Numbered from the stretch's first letter, positions 20,685 through 30,599 are shown. The stretch: DNA of 59,596 nucleotides from an uncultured Nostoc sp. (GCF_937863485.1 NZ_CALMFY010000133.1:1-59596), one strand, 5' to 3'. Translations and numbers: made by a program. Notes: generated from the sequence alone by a model not told the origin.

Positions 20685-21479
20685 ATGACGCCTTCACAAG
20701 ATGTAGATAGTGTAAACCTTCCCAACATCGACCCAGAAGAATATGGCAACTCAGACACTGATCCTCTTGATGAGTTGCCAGGTGAAGTCGAAATGTCCCT
20801 TTTCGACCACCTAGAAGAGTTGCGACAGCGCATTTTTTATTCGCTGATTGCCGTAGCGGTGGGTATTATTGGCTGTTTCTTTGCCGTTAAGCCGATTGTT
20901 CAGCTACTTGAGGTTCCAGCACAAGGAGTAAAATTTCTCCAACTCGCACCGGGAGAATATTTCTTTGTCTCTCTCAAAGTTGCAGCTTATACTGGCTTCG
21001 TACTTACTAGTCCTTTCATTCTTTACCAGATTATCCAGTTTGTGCTTCCAGGAATGACTCGCCGCGAACGCCGTTTACTGGGGCCTGTGGTTTTGGGTTC
21101 GAGTGTGCTGTTTGGGGCTGGGTTAGTATTTGCCTATTTACTGCTTATCCCCGCAGCTTTGAAATTTTTCATTAGCTACGGAGCAGATGTAGTTGAACAA
21201 CTTTGGTCAATTGATAAATATTTTGAATTTGTGCTGCTACTGTTATTCAGCACCGGTTTAGCATTTCAAATTCCCATTATCCAATTGTTGCTTGGTAATT
21301 TAAATATTGTTTCCTCTAAACGGATGGTTTCTGGTTGGCGTTACGTGATTATGGGAGCAGTGGTTTTAGGAGCCGTCCTTACACCTTCTACTGACCCCCT
21401 AACTCAAAGTCTTTTAGCAGGAGCAGTTTTAGCACTTTACTTCGGTGGTGTTGGACTGGTTAAGCTCACAGGTAAATAA
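20685..21479 (+). CDS. tatC: Sec-independent protein translocase TatC
   Basis: A 264-residue integral membrane protein with the TatC hallmark near residue 38 ([20 protein letters not shown]) and six predicted helices, ending [18 protein letters not shown]. The polar cytoplasmic N-terminus of about 35 residues is longer than in E. coli, as usual in cyanobacteria. TatC is the receptor for twin-arginine signal peptides in plasma and thylakoid membranes. Nearby petC encodes a Rieske protein, a classical Tat substrate (it has GRRQFMN), although tatA/B are not in this window. It starts at ATG. Confidence 0.96.
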   Translation: MTPSQDVDSVNLPNIDPEEYGNSDTDPLDELPGEVEMSLFDHLEELRQRIFYSLIAVAVGIIGCFFAVKPIVQLLEVPAQGVKFLQLAPGEYFFVSLKVAAYTGFVLTSPFILYQIIQFVLPGMTRRERRLLGPVVLGSSVLFGAGLVFAYLLLIPAALKFFISYGADVVEQLWSIDKYFEFVLLLLFSTGLAFQIPIIQLLLGNLNIVSSKRMVSGWRYVIMGAVVLGAVLTPSTDPLTQSLLAGAVLALYFGGVGLVKLTGK

Positions 21480-21522
21480 TGCGATCGCACTGCTTCAATT
21501 CCAAATTCCAAAAAATCTCAAC

Positions 21523-22178
21523 TTAGTTGATGAGTGCAGTTAGTAAGATCCTAACCACTATTTCCAACTCTTCAGTAACACGATACAGGTTGATTCCTTG
21601 CTCAATACACTGTGTCTGTCGATATAACTTGCCAAATTGCCAAACATTACCTGTTGTTACTGCTCCTAATATTTCTGTTTGAGTAGAATCAGTCCACCTG
21701 TCAAGAGCTATCATCTCAGTTGCCAGTTGTGTAAATCCCCTATTTATATCTGCTTGCCTGGCTTCAATCACAATTAAACTAGTTTGTGTTCTGAGGAAAT
21801 AATTAAAATTACCTTGAAGTCGGTTATCAACTTTGATAGTGTATTCAATTCGTAATTTAGCGTGGGAATAGTGAATTAAATCGGTAACAATTGGCGCAAT
21901 TAGCATTTCCCGGCGTGTAGTTTTGTTCTCCAAGTCTACATCCGGTAAAACTTCATCAATTGCTTGAGGTCACCAAGTCGGTCTAATGTGCCAGAATATT
22001 GTGGTAAATTAAGAAGTTTCCGCTCGAAGGAATAGCCAAATTTAGCAACTAAATCGTCAACCGCAAACCCTAGCTCAAAGTAATTACTAAAAGTATACGA
22101 ACGATTTGAGTCTAGCAATGGTTGGCGGCTCATTTGAGTTTCCTGATATTTGTTTAAAACCTTGCTCTTTGTGGGCAA
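21523..22178 (-). pseudogene. Nuclease-like hypothetical protein, split by a frameshift
   Basis: Two minus-strand frames (22178-21936 and 21933-21523) form one protein. The first contains SYTFSNYFELGFAVDDLVAK and LLNLPQYSGTLDRLGDLKQ. The second continues ENKTTRREMLIAPIVTDLIH, then LIVIEARQADINRGFTQLA. Shifting frame near 21960 gives DEVLPDVDLENKTTRREM as the joining segment, so one indel explains the break. The LIVIEA(R/K) strand with upstream acidic residues recalls a PD-(D/E)XK nuclease core. I recall similar intact proteins in Nostoc genomes. It is probably inactive here unless the indel is a sequencing error. Confidence 0.7.
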
Positions 22179-22320
22179 AATAAGTATTAAATATTCTTTT
22201 TTATTAAAACTCTATACTTTTATGGGTAAAGTATTCACTAATTCTGAATTATGACCAGAAACAAAAAGGTACAAGCCCCTAAATTTATTTATGGAAAATA
22301 AAAAAAATGTATTTCGAGAT

Positions 22321-22343
22321 ACGTAGTACAAGAAATACTACGT
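22321..22343. repeat. Short inverted repeat
   Basis: ACGTAGTA and TACTACGT pair around a seven-base loop. It lies between two direct copies of CTAAATTTATTTATGG (near 22277 and 22360). No gene is near. Confidence 0.5.
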
Positions 22344-22420
22344 CAGTTGACTCAGAGCAACTAAATTTATTTATGGGGTTCAAAATGTTTGAATGAGTGA
22401 CTTTTGGACGCCAGTTGCTT

Positions 22421-22620
22421 CTCCTGTCGGAGACGCTCTTGCTAGCAAGATCTCCGTAGGGGTACAAGTCGGCAGAGCCGGACGCCAGTCGCTCATGGGG
22501 GAAACCCCCATCGCCCTTGGCGTCTCCCCTTGGGAGAAGACCGCGCTGGCTCCCCAACGCACTGGCTCCTTTTGACTTCCCCGAACGCAAGAGCGTCTCC
22601 AAGAGTTGGGGCTGACTCCT
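22421..22620. repeat. GC-rich interspersed repeat block
   Basis: A 200-base patchwork of Nostoc-type repeats: GACGCTCTTGC near 22431, GGACGCCAGTCGCTCATGGG near 22479, and AGAGCGTCTCCAAGAGTTGG near 22590. It is open in several frames only because it is GC-rich. Similar blocks lie at 33725-34060 and 39880-39990. The whole 22179-22713 interval holds no convincing gene. Confidence 0.75.
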
Positions 22621-22713
22621 GTTTCATTGGACTGATGTAGTGGCAATGCAGTACTTTTGTATAAAAAACACTGTAATTACTCAGAAAATTATTAATATTA
22701 ATGGAATAGTAGG

Positions 22714-23022
22714 TCATAAGATCCATTCCGAAGAACGTTCGCCCAAATCTAGAGGAATGCTAACAGCTTTACCGAGCCGGGGGCGATCGCGTGTTTGGGC
22801 AATAAATTTTTGTACTTGTATTGACCCACCCAAGGCATGAAGATAATTAGCAATGCTATCAAGATGCTCTTGGTACTCCGCCTCGCTTAAGGGAAAAGAA
22901 GCTTGCTCCAGGTATTTCCACATTACTTGCAAAAATATCTTTCCCTGTACCCGCCGGAACTGGACATCGTAAGAGTATCCCCACTTATCAAGCAATATCT
23001 GATGTAATTCCTGTCCTGTCAT
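22714..23022 (-). CDS. DUF3067 family protein
   Basis: A 102-residue protein of the cyanobacterial and plastid DUF3067 family, recognised from MTGQELHQILLDKWGYSYDV, FRRVQGKIFLQVMWKYLEQA and a tail ending in a short hydrophobic motif (EWIL). Function is not established. It is divergent from petC, 229 bases apart, an arrangement I recall as recurrent in cyanobacteria and suggesting a photosynthesis-related role. ATG at 23022 is chosen over an upstream TTG at 23034. Confidence 0.85.
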   Translation of the reverse strand: MTGQELHQILLDKWGYSYDVQFRRVQGKIFLQVMWKYLEQASFPLSEAEYQEHLDSIANYLHALGGSIQVQKFIAQTRDRPRLGKAVSIPLDLGERSSEWIL

Positions 23023-23251
23023 AGCTTTTCTCAATCAGATTTTACATTTAGTTATGATGTTAAGTTCCGTGACTCCAGTATGATAAGGATATAAAGAAAT
23101 GTAATGCTAACAGAAAAGATGCTAAATATATCTTGGAACAGAGAAGTATGGCATCGTTGTGAGCGCTAGCATTTCGACTTAGACAAGAGTTCCTCAGGTA
23201 CTAGTACTTTTGTCAAAATGCTTAACAAAATACACAAAGAGCGCGTAGATT

Positions 23252-23791
23252 ATGGCTCAATTTTCTGAATCAGCAGACGTGCCCGATATGGGGCGTCGTC
23301 AGTTCATGAATTTGCTCACTTTTGGGACTGTCACTGGAGTGGCTCTGGGTGCATTGTATCCCGTTGTCAAGTACTTTATTCCACCCGCAACTGGTGGTGC
23401 TGGTGGCGGTGTAACGGCAAAAGACGAGCTAGGTAACGATGTTAGCGTCGCTAAATTTCTAGAAAACCGGAATGCAGGCGATCGCAACTTAGTCCAAGGA
23501 CTAAAGGGAGATCCCACCTATATTGTGGTAGACAGCAAAGAGGCAATCAAAGATTATGGCATTAACGCTATCTGCACCCACTTAGGTTGTGTCGTCCCCT
23601 GGAACGTTGCTGAGAACAAGTTTAAATGCCCTTGTCATGGTTCTCAATACGATGCAACTGGCAAAGTTGTCCGGGGTCCAGCACCTCTGTCTCTGCCTTT
23701 GGCCCATACTAATGTAAACGACGACAAAATCGTTTTGACACCTTGGACTGAAACTGACTTCCGCACAGGTGATGCACCTTGGTGGGCTTAA
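23252..23791 (+). CDS. petC: Cytochrome b6f Rieske iron-sulfur subunit
   Basis: A 179-residue Rieske protein. After a short cytoplasmic N-terminus, GRRQFMN precedes a single helix ([20 protein letters not shown]) that acts as an uncleaved Tat-type anchor. The 2Fe-2S cluster motifs CTHLGCV and CPCHGSQY are intact, near residues 108 and 126. It passes electrons from plastoquinol to cytochrome f on the lumen side of the thylakoid. petA follows 190 bases downstream, the usual petCA operon. The start ATG has AAAGAG upstream. Confidence 0.97.
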   Translation: MAQFSESADVPDMGRRQFMNLLTFGTVTGVALGALYPVVKYFIPPATGGAGGGVTAKDELGNDVSVAKFLENRNAGDRNLVQGLKGDPTYIVVDSKEAIKDYGINAICTHLGCVVPWNVAENKFKCPCHGSQYDATGKVVRGPAPLSLPLAHTNVNDDKIVLTPWTETDFRTGDAPWWA

Positions 23792-23843
23792 TCAGTGCTG
23801 TTAGCGGATAGCTATGGTTTAGCACGTACTGTTAGCGATAGCG

Positions 23844-23935
23844 GGGCGTTTAGCCCGTGCTGAGTTAAAAGTCTAGAGTCCAAAGTCTAAATTTTAGACT
23901 CCTAACTCCTAACTCTTAGCTCGCAACTTTTGAAC
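23844..23935. repeat. Repeats in the petC-petA spacer
   Basis: An inverted copy of the 19-base repeat (GGGCGTTTAGCCCGTGCTG, 23844-23862) is followed by heptameric STRR-like DNA (ACTCCTAACTCCTAACTC near 23900). The petCA spacer has thus been lengthened by repeats. Confidence 0.75.
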
Positions 23936-23981
23936 CTCGACTGTTGACCAATCCATCAGAGAATCGTTGCCCTTATTAGAG

Positions 23982-24983
23982 ATGAGAAATGTTTTCATAA
24001 CAGCGAGGTTAACTCGCAGTGCTAGAGCGATTGTAAAAACATTGCTCATAGCGATCGCTACCCTGACATTTTACTTTACCAGCGATCTAGCTCTTCCCCA
24101 ATCTGCTGCCGCCTATCCCTTTTGGGCACAGCAAACCTATCCCGAAACTCCCCGCGAACCAACTGGGCGGATTGTTTGTGCTAACTGTCACTTAGCGGCC
24201 AAGCCTACAGAAGTGGAAGTTCCTCAATCGGTGCTACCTGACACTGTATTTAAAGCTGTGGTGAAAATCCCTTACGATTTAAGCGCCCAGCAAGTTGGTG
24301 CTGATGGTTCCAAGGTTGGCTTGAACGTCGGTGCTGTACTGATGCTACCTGAAGGCTTTAAGATTGCTCCTGAAGACCGTCTTTCCGAAGAACTTAAAGC
24401 AGAAATTGGCGACACTCCCTTCCAACCCTACAGCGAAGACAAAGAAAATGTCGTCATCGTCGGGCCTTTACCTGGTGAACAGTATCAGGAAATCGTCTTC
24501 CCGGTTCTTTCTCCCAACCCCGCAACTGATAAAAACATCCACTTCGGTAAATATTCAGTTCACTTAGGTGCTAACCGGGGACGCGGACAAGTTTATCCCA
24601 CTGGTGAAAAGAGCAACAATACTGTTTACAACGCTGACGCTACTGGCACAATTACCAAGATTGCCAAAGAGGAAGATGCAGACGGTAACGTAAAATATCT
24701 AGTCAACATTCAACCTGAATCTGGTGATGTTGTCGTTGATACGATTCCTGTAGGGCCAGAACTACTTGTTTCCGAAGGGCAAGCAGTTAAGACTGGTGAT
24801 GCTTTGACCAGCAACCCGAATGTTGGTGGATTCGGTCAATCAGATACAGAAATCGTACTGCAAGACGTCTCTAGAGTCAAAGGGATGATTGCGTTCATCG
24901 CTCTTGTGATGTTAGCTCAAGTTATGCTGGTGCTGAAGAAGAAGCAGGTTGAGAAAGTCCAAGCTGCTGAGATGAATTTCTAA
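23982..24983 (+). CDS. petA: Cytochrome f (apocytochrome)
   Basis: Cytochrome f precursor. The signal peptide ends at AAAYPFW, giving a mature N-terminal Tyr that serves as axial haem ligand. The covalent haem site CANCH lies near residue 60. A C-terminal helix ([18 protein letters not shown]) anchors it, followed by the basic stromal tail KKKQVEKVQ. It passes electrons from the Rieske protein to plastocyanin or cytochrome c6. ATG at 23982 ([15 protein letters not shown]) is chosen over an upstream TTG at 23967 because family members begin this way. A terminator follows at 25009. Confidence 0.97.
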   Translation: MRNVFITARLTRSARAIVKTLLIAIATLTFYFTSDLALPQSAAAYPFWAQQTYPETPREPTGRIVCANCHLAAKPTEVEVPQSVLPDTVFKAVVKIPYDLSAQQVGADGSKVGLNVGAVLMLPEGFKIAPEDRLSEELKAEIGDTPFQPYSEDKENVVIVGPLPGEQYQEIVFPVLSPNPATDKNIHFGKYSVHLGANRGRGQVYPTGEKSNNTVYNADATGTITKIAKEEDADGNVKYLVNIQPESGDVVVDTIPVGPELLVSEGQAVKTGDALTSNPNVGGFGQSDTEIVLQDVSRVKGMIAFIALVMLAQVMLVLKKKQVEKVQAAEMNF

Positions 24984-25008
24984 ATTCTTTGCTAAATCAT
25001 TACTTACG

Positions 25009-25034
25009 AGACAGGCAATAAGCCTGTCTTTTTT
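25009..25034 (+). terminator. Terminator of the petCA operon
   Basis: AGACAGGC and GCCTGTCT form an eight-pair stem around AATAA, followed by a run of T. It lies 26 bases after the petA stop. Confidence 0.9.
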
Positions 25035-25196
25035 AACGTTATTTACAGAAAGCCTAAAAATTTGGGAGTTAACTGCTACTAGACTTTGAGCGTAAATACT
25101 TTAAAAGCATAAACCAAATAGACCTTTTTCAAAAATAATTTATGGAAGAATCTGTTGAGTGTTAGTTTGAGGTTATTGGTATTATCGTTTAGCAGT

Positions 25197-26433
25197 ATGT
25201 CTAAAATCAACCTTGAAACCTTTGACTTAACGCAACTTCCAATTGCAGAGGATGATAATTTTGAATTTAAGTCAAGTGATACTTCATACAATGAACTCAA
25301 AAAGAAACTAAGCTGTGCAGTGTCAGGCTTTGCAAATTCTGGAGGCGGTTGCTTTGTTGGTGGTGTTGACGGTAATGGTAATGCGGATAAGGGGTTGCTT
25401 CTGAAGATTGGGAGGCAAGATTTACGCGATTGGGTTGATCAAATAATCAGTCAAGTGGAGCCAGTTCCTAGTTATGACCTCAAGCTAATACAAGATCCAT
25501 TTGGTAGAGGAACAATCCAAACTGATTCGGCAGTTTTGCTAGTTGTGATTCATGAGAGTTATTTTGCTCCACACATGGCTCCAGATAACCACTACTACAT
25601 CTGAGCAGGTGCCCATACAGTTCAGGCTAAACACTTTATTGTTGATGCTATTTGGGCTAAACGGCACTTTTCAAAACCGCGATTAACTCATCTGTTTCGA
25701 CTTAAACCAGAAAGAGAACAAGCTATTCAACTTGGTATTATTGCTCTTACCGAAGCTCCAGCAGTCGATGTCAAGATTACAATCTCGCCTCCACCTCAGA
25801 TGATGAAGAACTTTGAAAAACTTTTTCCGCTAAAACTATCTCATTGATCGTCACAATCCTTTCTTCTTTGATGTAGCAACTTTTTTTCAAGCAGAAGAGC
25901 GATTTGGAAAAGATATTCTTCTTAAAGTAGAGTACTACGATCTTTCTGCAAATCGTTATATTTATGAAACACCAATTGAAGTTGTTGGCTCACTTCCACC
26001 AATTACCATCGGAAACGATAATCCTGAAAAAATGGTACGGACACTCGAAAAAATCGAGAAGACGCTTTCAGGGTTAAGAGTTTCGCGTGAGAGTGTCGTT
26101 AAGCCCAGCCTTCTGTTGCCTAAACAATCAGACAGCGTATTATCGTCCGTTGAGAAACTAATTCCAGAGCTTCTAGCAGATATGAAAAATGACTTGTCTG
26201 AGTATCCATTTATCCGTGAATTTGTCATTTTAAGCAATAAATGGGTTTACGATTCAGACCCTAATAATATGGTTCTATCGTACTATTTTGAAGATCACTC
26301 TTATTTGAGAAACAAATTACGAATTCTAGAGAATTACGGACTGATTTACGAAATTACTTATAATGAAGTTGCTCGTTTTGTTATTTCAGAAGAGCTTGCT
26401 GCATATTTGACAACCGACAGTCAAGTAGAGTAA
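25197..26433 (+). pseudogene. AlbA_2 domain protein with a nonsense codon and a frameshift
   Basis: The N-terminal AlbA_2 domain is clear: EDDNFEFKSSDTSYNELKKK, then GFANSGGGCFVGGVDGNG. The frame is cut by TGA at 25602-25604 in HYYI(stop)AGAHT, where family members have Arg (CGA). It then runs in frame through HFIVDAIWAKR and KPEREQAIQLGIIA to a second stop at 25845. The rest, DRHNPFFFDVATFFQAEERF to DSQVE, is in another frame and ends at 26433 in a winged-helix-like region. So there are two independent lesions, one a point substitution, which supports true decay. It is unrelated in sequence detail to the split AlbA_2 gene at 2697. Confidence 0.8.
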
Positions 26434-26658
26434 GCGAACATTTCTCGGTTTGGGGTTGCGCCATAACAAATCGCTGCACCAGCGATCGCACCAGTTTTTC
26501 TTTATCATATCTGGAAGCGCCTAATATTTATCATCAGATGCTCAATGAAAGCGACTGTGATTTGGAATTTTTGGTGATTTCTCAGCCTCCCAGTCTTAGC
26601 GACAGGATTTTGAGCGATAGTATTGAATCTAGCCCTAGTTGAGTTGAGGGATTTGCCC

Positions 26659-27366
26659 ATGACAGCCTCAGTAGAGTATATCCCCGTTACCCCGATTGAG
26701 TACCCAGATGAGGACGGTAAGCCAATGGCTGAAGGAGATATCCAGTGCAGTTATTTGACTTATGTAAGAAATGCGCTACGGATTTATTTTCAAAATCGTC
26801 CAAATGTATACGTCGCTGGTAATCTATTTATTTACTACGAAAAAGGTTATCCAGAATCAGTTGTAGCCCCAGATGTATTTGTGGTGTTTGGAGTAGAAAA
26901 CCGTGACCGACGTTCTTACAAAACCTGGGAAGAACAGAATAAAACCCCAGATTTTGTCCTAGAGATTACCTCAAAAACTACCCGCAGCAAAGACCAAGGT
27001 GCAAAGAAAGGAATTTATGCCTTTCTGGGAGTGCGTGAATATTTCCAATATGACCCCACAGGCGATTATCTCAATCCCCAACTCCAGGGTTTACACTTAG
27101 TCGATGGTAATTATTTCCCAGTGGCAACCAATACCCTGCCAGATGGTACAGTGTCCCTACTTAGTCAAGTTTTGGGACTAGAGTTACGCCTGGAAGCAGG
27201 AAAACTGCGTTTTTACAATCCAGCTACGGGTCAAACACTCCTAACTCATGAAGAGGAAGCATCTGCACGACAAGCCGCAGAACAGGCTCGACAGCAAACG
27301 GAGCAAAAGGCGCAAAGATTAGCGGCTAAACTCCGAGAATTAAATATTGATCCAGATAGCCTTTAG
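26659..27366 (+). CDS. Uma2 family (DUF820) endonuclease-like protein
   Basis: A 235-residue protein of the Uma2 group, a PD-(D/E)XK-type fold very abundant in cyanobacteria. The core is visible: YYEKGYPESVVAPDVFVVFG and PDFVLEITSKTTRSKDQGAK, with the acidic pair and lysine of the nuclease site. The C-terminus is a helical, Gln/Glu/Ala-rich coiled coil (EEEASARQAAEQARQQTEQK). Biological function is unknown. ATG at 26659 (MTASVEYIPVT) is preferred to the in-frame TTG at 26623. Confidence 0.88.
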   Translation: MTASVEYIPVTPIEYPDEDGKPMAEGDIQCSYLTYVRNALRIYFQNRPNVYVAGNLFIYYEKGYPESVVAPDVFVVFGVENRDRRSYKTWEEQNKTPDFVLEITSKTTRSKDQGAKKGIYAFLGVREYFQYDPTGDYLNPQLQGLHLVDGNYFPVATNTLPDGTVSLLSQVLGLELRLEAGKLRFYNPATGQTLLTHEEEASARQAAEQARQQTEQKAQRLAAKLRELNIDPDSL

Positions 27367-27449
27367 CTAAATCCGGCAGTGTCAATAAGATAATAGCGTG
27401 AGTATGATTTACCCACCCTAATTATACTTACTGAAGTTAGACAATAATC

Positions 27450-27647
27450 TCAAAGTTCTCCATTAATTTTGCGCCTGATGATTTCCATCTGGGCTTGCAT
27501 ATCAGCTTCTGTCACAGGCATAGGATAACCTTTGGAATTAGGGTCGCGTTTGCTCATCAGAAAACGTAGAGCTTCAATGTCTTCACGGTTTTCCACGACA
27601 TAAGCTCTCAACTCTGTAAAACTCATTTGCTCATAATTCGAGTTCAT
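27450..27647 (-). CDS. Small protein, DUF6887-like
   Basis: A 65-residue acidic helical protein (MSFTELRAYVVENREDIEAL, then a C-terminal QAQMEIIRRKINGEL). I recall this type as DUF6887, usually paired with DUF6888, as seen here. Its ATG overlaps the end of the upstream gene by 17 bases, so the two are translated together. Paired tiny genes of this kind can be toxin-antitoxin-like, but nothing in the sequence proves that. A longer frame to 27668 exists but would extend further into the partner. Confidence 0.65.
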   Translation of the reverse strand: MNSNYEQMSFTELRAYVVENREDIEALRFLMSKRDPNSKGYPMPVTEADMQAQMEIIRRKINGEL

Positions 27648-27813
27648 TGACAAAATCCCAAATACCATTACTCAAAACGATGATTTGAAGTTTATCTCCA
27701 GCTAGGATGTAAACTTGCCCTGTTTTGTCGTCAAATCGAAATAAACGGAAAAGATTTGACAGCATTTGACAAACCCGTACACAGGCTAAGGCTTGCTCTG
27801 TTGTTGGTAAAAT
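27631..27813 (-). CDS. Small protein, DUF6888-like, apparent ATT start
   Basis: A 60-residue frame reading ILPTTEQALACVRVCQMLSN, LFRLFRFDDKTGQVYILAGD, then LQIIVLSNGIWDFVNELEL. I recall members of this family starting MLPTxEQA, so the first codon here is ATT in place of ATG. A perfect Shine-Dalgarno AAGGAG ends five bases before that ATT, which supports initiation there; the next in-frame ATG is 14 codons in. It overlaps the DUF6887-like gene by 17 bases. It may be functional with a rare start, or weakened by mutation of its start codon. Confidence 0.6.
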   Translation of the reverse strand: MLPTTEQALACVRVCQMLSNLFRLFRFDDKTGQVYILAGDKLQIIVLSNGIWDFVNELEL

Positions 27814-27882
27814 AAACGCTCCTTACTACTAATATAGGGTGAGCAATGCCCACCCTACTGCTGTTGATTACTTTGTGTGAGA

Positions 27883-29472
27883 CTATAGCGGACGGTAGAC
27901 GCGATAGTTGATTTCGGGGAAGATATTATCCATTAACTCGACTTTTTCTAGCCAACCACTGTCAATTTTGCCGATTTTCACATCTTCGTAGAGCTTATTA
28001 AACCGCATCAGATGCGATCGCGTCCGTCTAACCGCATAGGGTACCATTGTTCCCGTCCGCATAATAAATGCCCAGTCAGAAGATTGTGCTAATAGCAGTT
28101 CCCGCGCCGCTTGGTTGAGCGCTTTGCACCCCAATTCATCCTCTGGTTCCAAATGCGAGATTTCAATCATCCGTTCCGCGGCTTTGTGCAAATGCGGATA
28201 AATCCACGCATTCGTTTCATTCAACCAATACTCGTGGAAACCCTTAAAACCCCAACTTGACTGCGAAGGACGACAGACTTGCTGATTTGGCTGATCCCGC
28301 AAATAGTCTGCTAAATGGGTCATTGCATAGGTTTCTTGGTCATACCACGACTTGCGGAATAGGTAATCGATGAACCAAGGACCTTCATACCACCAATGTC
28401 CAAATAACTCCGCGTCGTAGGGCGAAACGATAATTGGTGGGCGTTGCATCATAGCATAGAGATGTTCCGATTGCCTCTCTCGGTTATACATAAAATTATC
28501 AGCATGTTCTGCCGCCTTTTCTCGCGCCCAATACGGATCGTAGAGTGCCTTATCTGATAGACCTAAGCCACGGCCCGTAATTTTGTGATACTTAATGCCC
28601 GTATTTTTCCGCTGACCATTGGGCATAATGTAGGGCTTGATATACTCATATTCTGCTTCCCAGCCCAAATCTTTGTAAAATTCTCGATATTCCGCCGCCC
28701 CAGGATAGCCCACCTCAGAAGACCATACCTGTTGGGACGATTCATGATCTCGACCAAAGACAGCAACACCAGTTTCTGTATAAATTGGGGCATAAGTGCC
28801 AAAGCGCGGACGGGGACGGGCGTAAAGGATGCCATGCCCATCAGTCAGGAAGTAGCGTAACCCAGCATCGGCTAGCATCCGCTCTAAACCTTCATAGTAG
28901 GCGCATTCAGGCAACCAAATGCCTTTGGGTGCTTGTCCAAAGGTTTGTTCGTAATGTTCGCAGGCTACCTGAATTTGCGCCCACACTGCTTCTGGATACA
29001 TTTTCATCAACGGTAAATAGCCGTGGGTAGCGCCGCAAGTGATGATTTCCAGGTTGTTACTGTCTTGGAACTTCTTAAAAGCTGTAACTAAGTCACCCTT
29101 GTAACGTTCCCATAGTTGACGCGTTTCCTTAAACTCAGTAGCGTAATATTCGGCTAAATAACGAAGATGCCCGTTATTGACATTATGTTCTGCTTCTAGT
29201 TGTATAAGTTCTTCTAGTTGAGCTAAGTGTGCGTCATAGCGTTCTTGCAGCAGAGGATCACGAAGCATCGACACTAAAGGTGGTGTCATACTCATCGTGA
29301 TTTTAAAGTCGATACTGTCTCGCTTTAAGCCTTCAAATACTTTCAATAAAGGGATGTAGGTTTCTGTGATGGCTTCATAGAGCCATTCTTCCTCCAGCAC
29401 GTAGTCACTTTCCGGGTGACGAACGAAGGGCAGATGTGCGTGGAGTACAAGCGCAACGTAGCCGATAGCCAT
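27883..29472 (-). CDS. 1,4-alpha-glucan branching enzyme, GH57 family
   Basis: A 529-residue GH57 protein. The N-terminal VALVLHAHLPFVRHPE is the family start motif. The nucleophile Glu lies in GIWLPECAYYEGLERML, and the acid/base Asp in SPYDAELFGHWWYEGPWFID. The C-terminal helical domain (DUF1957 type, WAFIMRTGTMVPYA...) is present, so length and layout are complete. It makes alpha-1,6 branches in glycogen and is distinct from the GH13 GlgB. It is monocistronic with its own start at ATG. Confidence 0.93.
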   Translation of the reverse strand: MAIGYVALVLHAHLPFVRHPESDYVLEEEWLYEAITETYIPLLKVFEGLKRDSIDFKITMSMTPPLVSMLRDPLLQERYDAHLAQLEELIQLEAEHNVNNGHLRYLAEYYATEFKETRQLWERYKGDLVTAFKKFQDSNNLEIITCGATHGYLPLMKMYPEAVWAQIQVACEHYEQTFGQAPKGIWLPECAYYEGLERMLADAGLRYFLTDGHGILYARPRPRFGTYAPIYTETGVAVFGRDHESSQQVWSSEVGYPGAAEYREFYKDLGWEAEYEYIKPYIMPNGQRKNTGIKYHKITGRGLGLSDKALYDPYWAREKAAEHADNFMYNRERQSEHLYAMMQRPPIIVSPYDAELFGHWWYEGPWFIDYLFRKSWYDQETYAMTHLADYLRDQPNQQVCRPSQSSWGFKGFHEYWLNETNAWIYPHLHKAAERMIEISHLEPEDELGCKALNQAARELLLAQSSDWAFIMRTGTMVPYAVRRTRSHLMRFNKLYEDVKIGKIDSGWLEKVELMDNIFPEINYRVYRPL

Positions 29473-29948
29473 AGTGATTTTGGGGTGATACTTGTAAGTT
29501 GAAGGTTGAGAAGTTTGGCAGAAATTAACAATATTTTAAGACTTTATGGGGATCGTAAGAATAGTTTTCAATTGAGTTCAATACAGTGTTTGTAGGGGTA
29601 CAGCCAACATTGTTGTGCCTCCACTGCGTGTTTTTGCTGTTAGGTAAAAACATAAACTCAGTATTGCCCAAAATTTTGTGATTTGAACATTACGCAGATG
29701 GTAAACCTTCTGGGGGTTCTACCGAGATCATCCCAAGAGTACAGTACATACTGTTTGCTAAGGCAGAAGTAAATATTGGCATAAGCACCGCAAGTATTTC
29801 ATGTTCAAATCAAGCTTGGCAGTTCCTCAATTAGCTATATAAAACTGGTTTAGAACAGTTATATAGAAAAATTCTGCATAATAAATAGTTGTGCCAATAC
29901 GTGTAACTTGATGAGTCACCAACTACTGTATAACGATGAGTTGTTATT
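29473..29948. other. Divergent intergenic region
   Basis: Between the branching enzyme and the next plus-strand gene. It holds a relative of the 9036 palindrome at 29594-29620 (GGGGTACAGCCAACATTGTT). No open frame with support was found. Promoters for both genes must lie here. Confidence 0.45.
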
Positions 29949-30464
29949 ATGTCCTTCTCTAACACGATCTATCGCATAGTTGATGGCGTAACCATTCCTG
30001 GCATATTTCTGCAAGCCTTTATCAAGAATGGAGACCACTATTTTGTCACCGAAATTAAGGTTTATAAAGACGGCAGAATTGATTGCTGGGGAATGGTTGA
30101 CTTTAATGGTTTCAAAGAAAAGGTGAGCAAAGGTTGGGTCAGAACTCATCTGCCTGAAGGAGCAAAAGTCTCAATGATGGTGTCTGGTCTTAATTTTACC
30201 GCCCTTCAAGTGAAGTCAAGAGTTGAGGAGCAGGAGTTTGTTAAAGAAGTTGAAGACCAGATCCGACGACTCAATGGGCAGCTAACAACAGGAGAGATTT
30301 GCCGACAGGCATTAACACAATATAAGCATGAGCCAAACGAGGCAAATAAGGAGTATTTGCGCCAAGCCTATGATGCTGTTCCTAAACACTGTCGCATATA
30401 TTTAGGTGATATGGACGACAAAGATTCGGAATATCGTTCAATTCTAAACAGATGGAGCGACTAA
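29949..30464 (+). CDS. Hypothetical protein
   Basis: A 171-residue soluble protein. The N-terminal half is rich in beta strands (VDGVTIPGIFLQAFIKNGDH, TEIKVYKDGRIDCWGMVDFN), and the second half is helical and charged, with DMDDKDSEYRSILNRW at the end. No signal peptide, membrane helix or catalytic motif is visible. It starts at ATG and is not obviously linked to its neighbours. I do not recognise the family with certainty. Confidence 0.75.
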   Translation: MSFSNTIYRIVDGVTIPGIFLQAFIKNGDHYFVTEIKVYKDGRIDCWGMVDFNGFKEKVSKGWVRTHLPEGAKVSMMVSGLNFTALQVKSRVEEQEFVKEVEDQIRRLNGQLTTGEICRQALTQYKHEPNEANKEYLRQAYDAVPKHCRIYLGDMDDKDSEYRSILNRWSD

Positions 30465-30599
30465 GAGAAACCAACATCGGTACAACATTTCGTTGGAACG
30501 GCGGGACACAGGTAATCGGATACAAGACATAGGTCATCTTTGCCGCTCAACTATTTCATAGAAGTGCTTAGGCACAGCCCATCGTAGACATCGCACTCC

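Noticed and set aside
22285..22640. Overlapping frames in the GC-rich repeat block
   Set aside because: They are open in several phases because of repeat composition. The peptides (RGLLPRGDAKGDGGFPHERL type) recur as known repeat translations.
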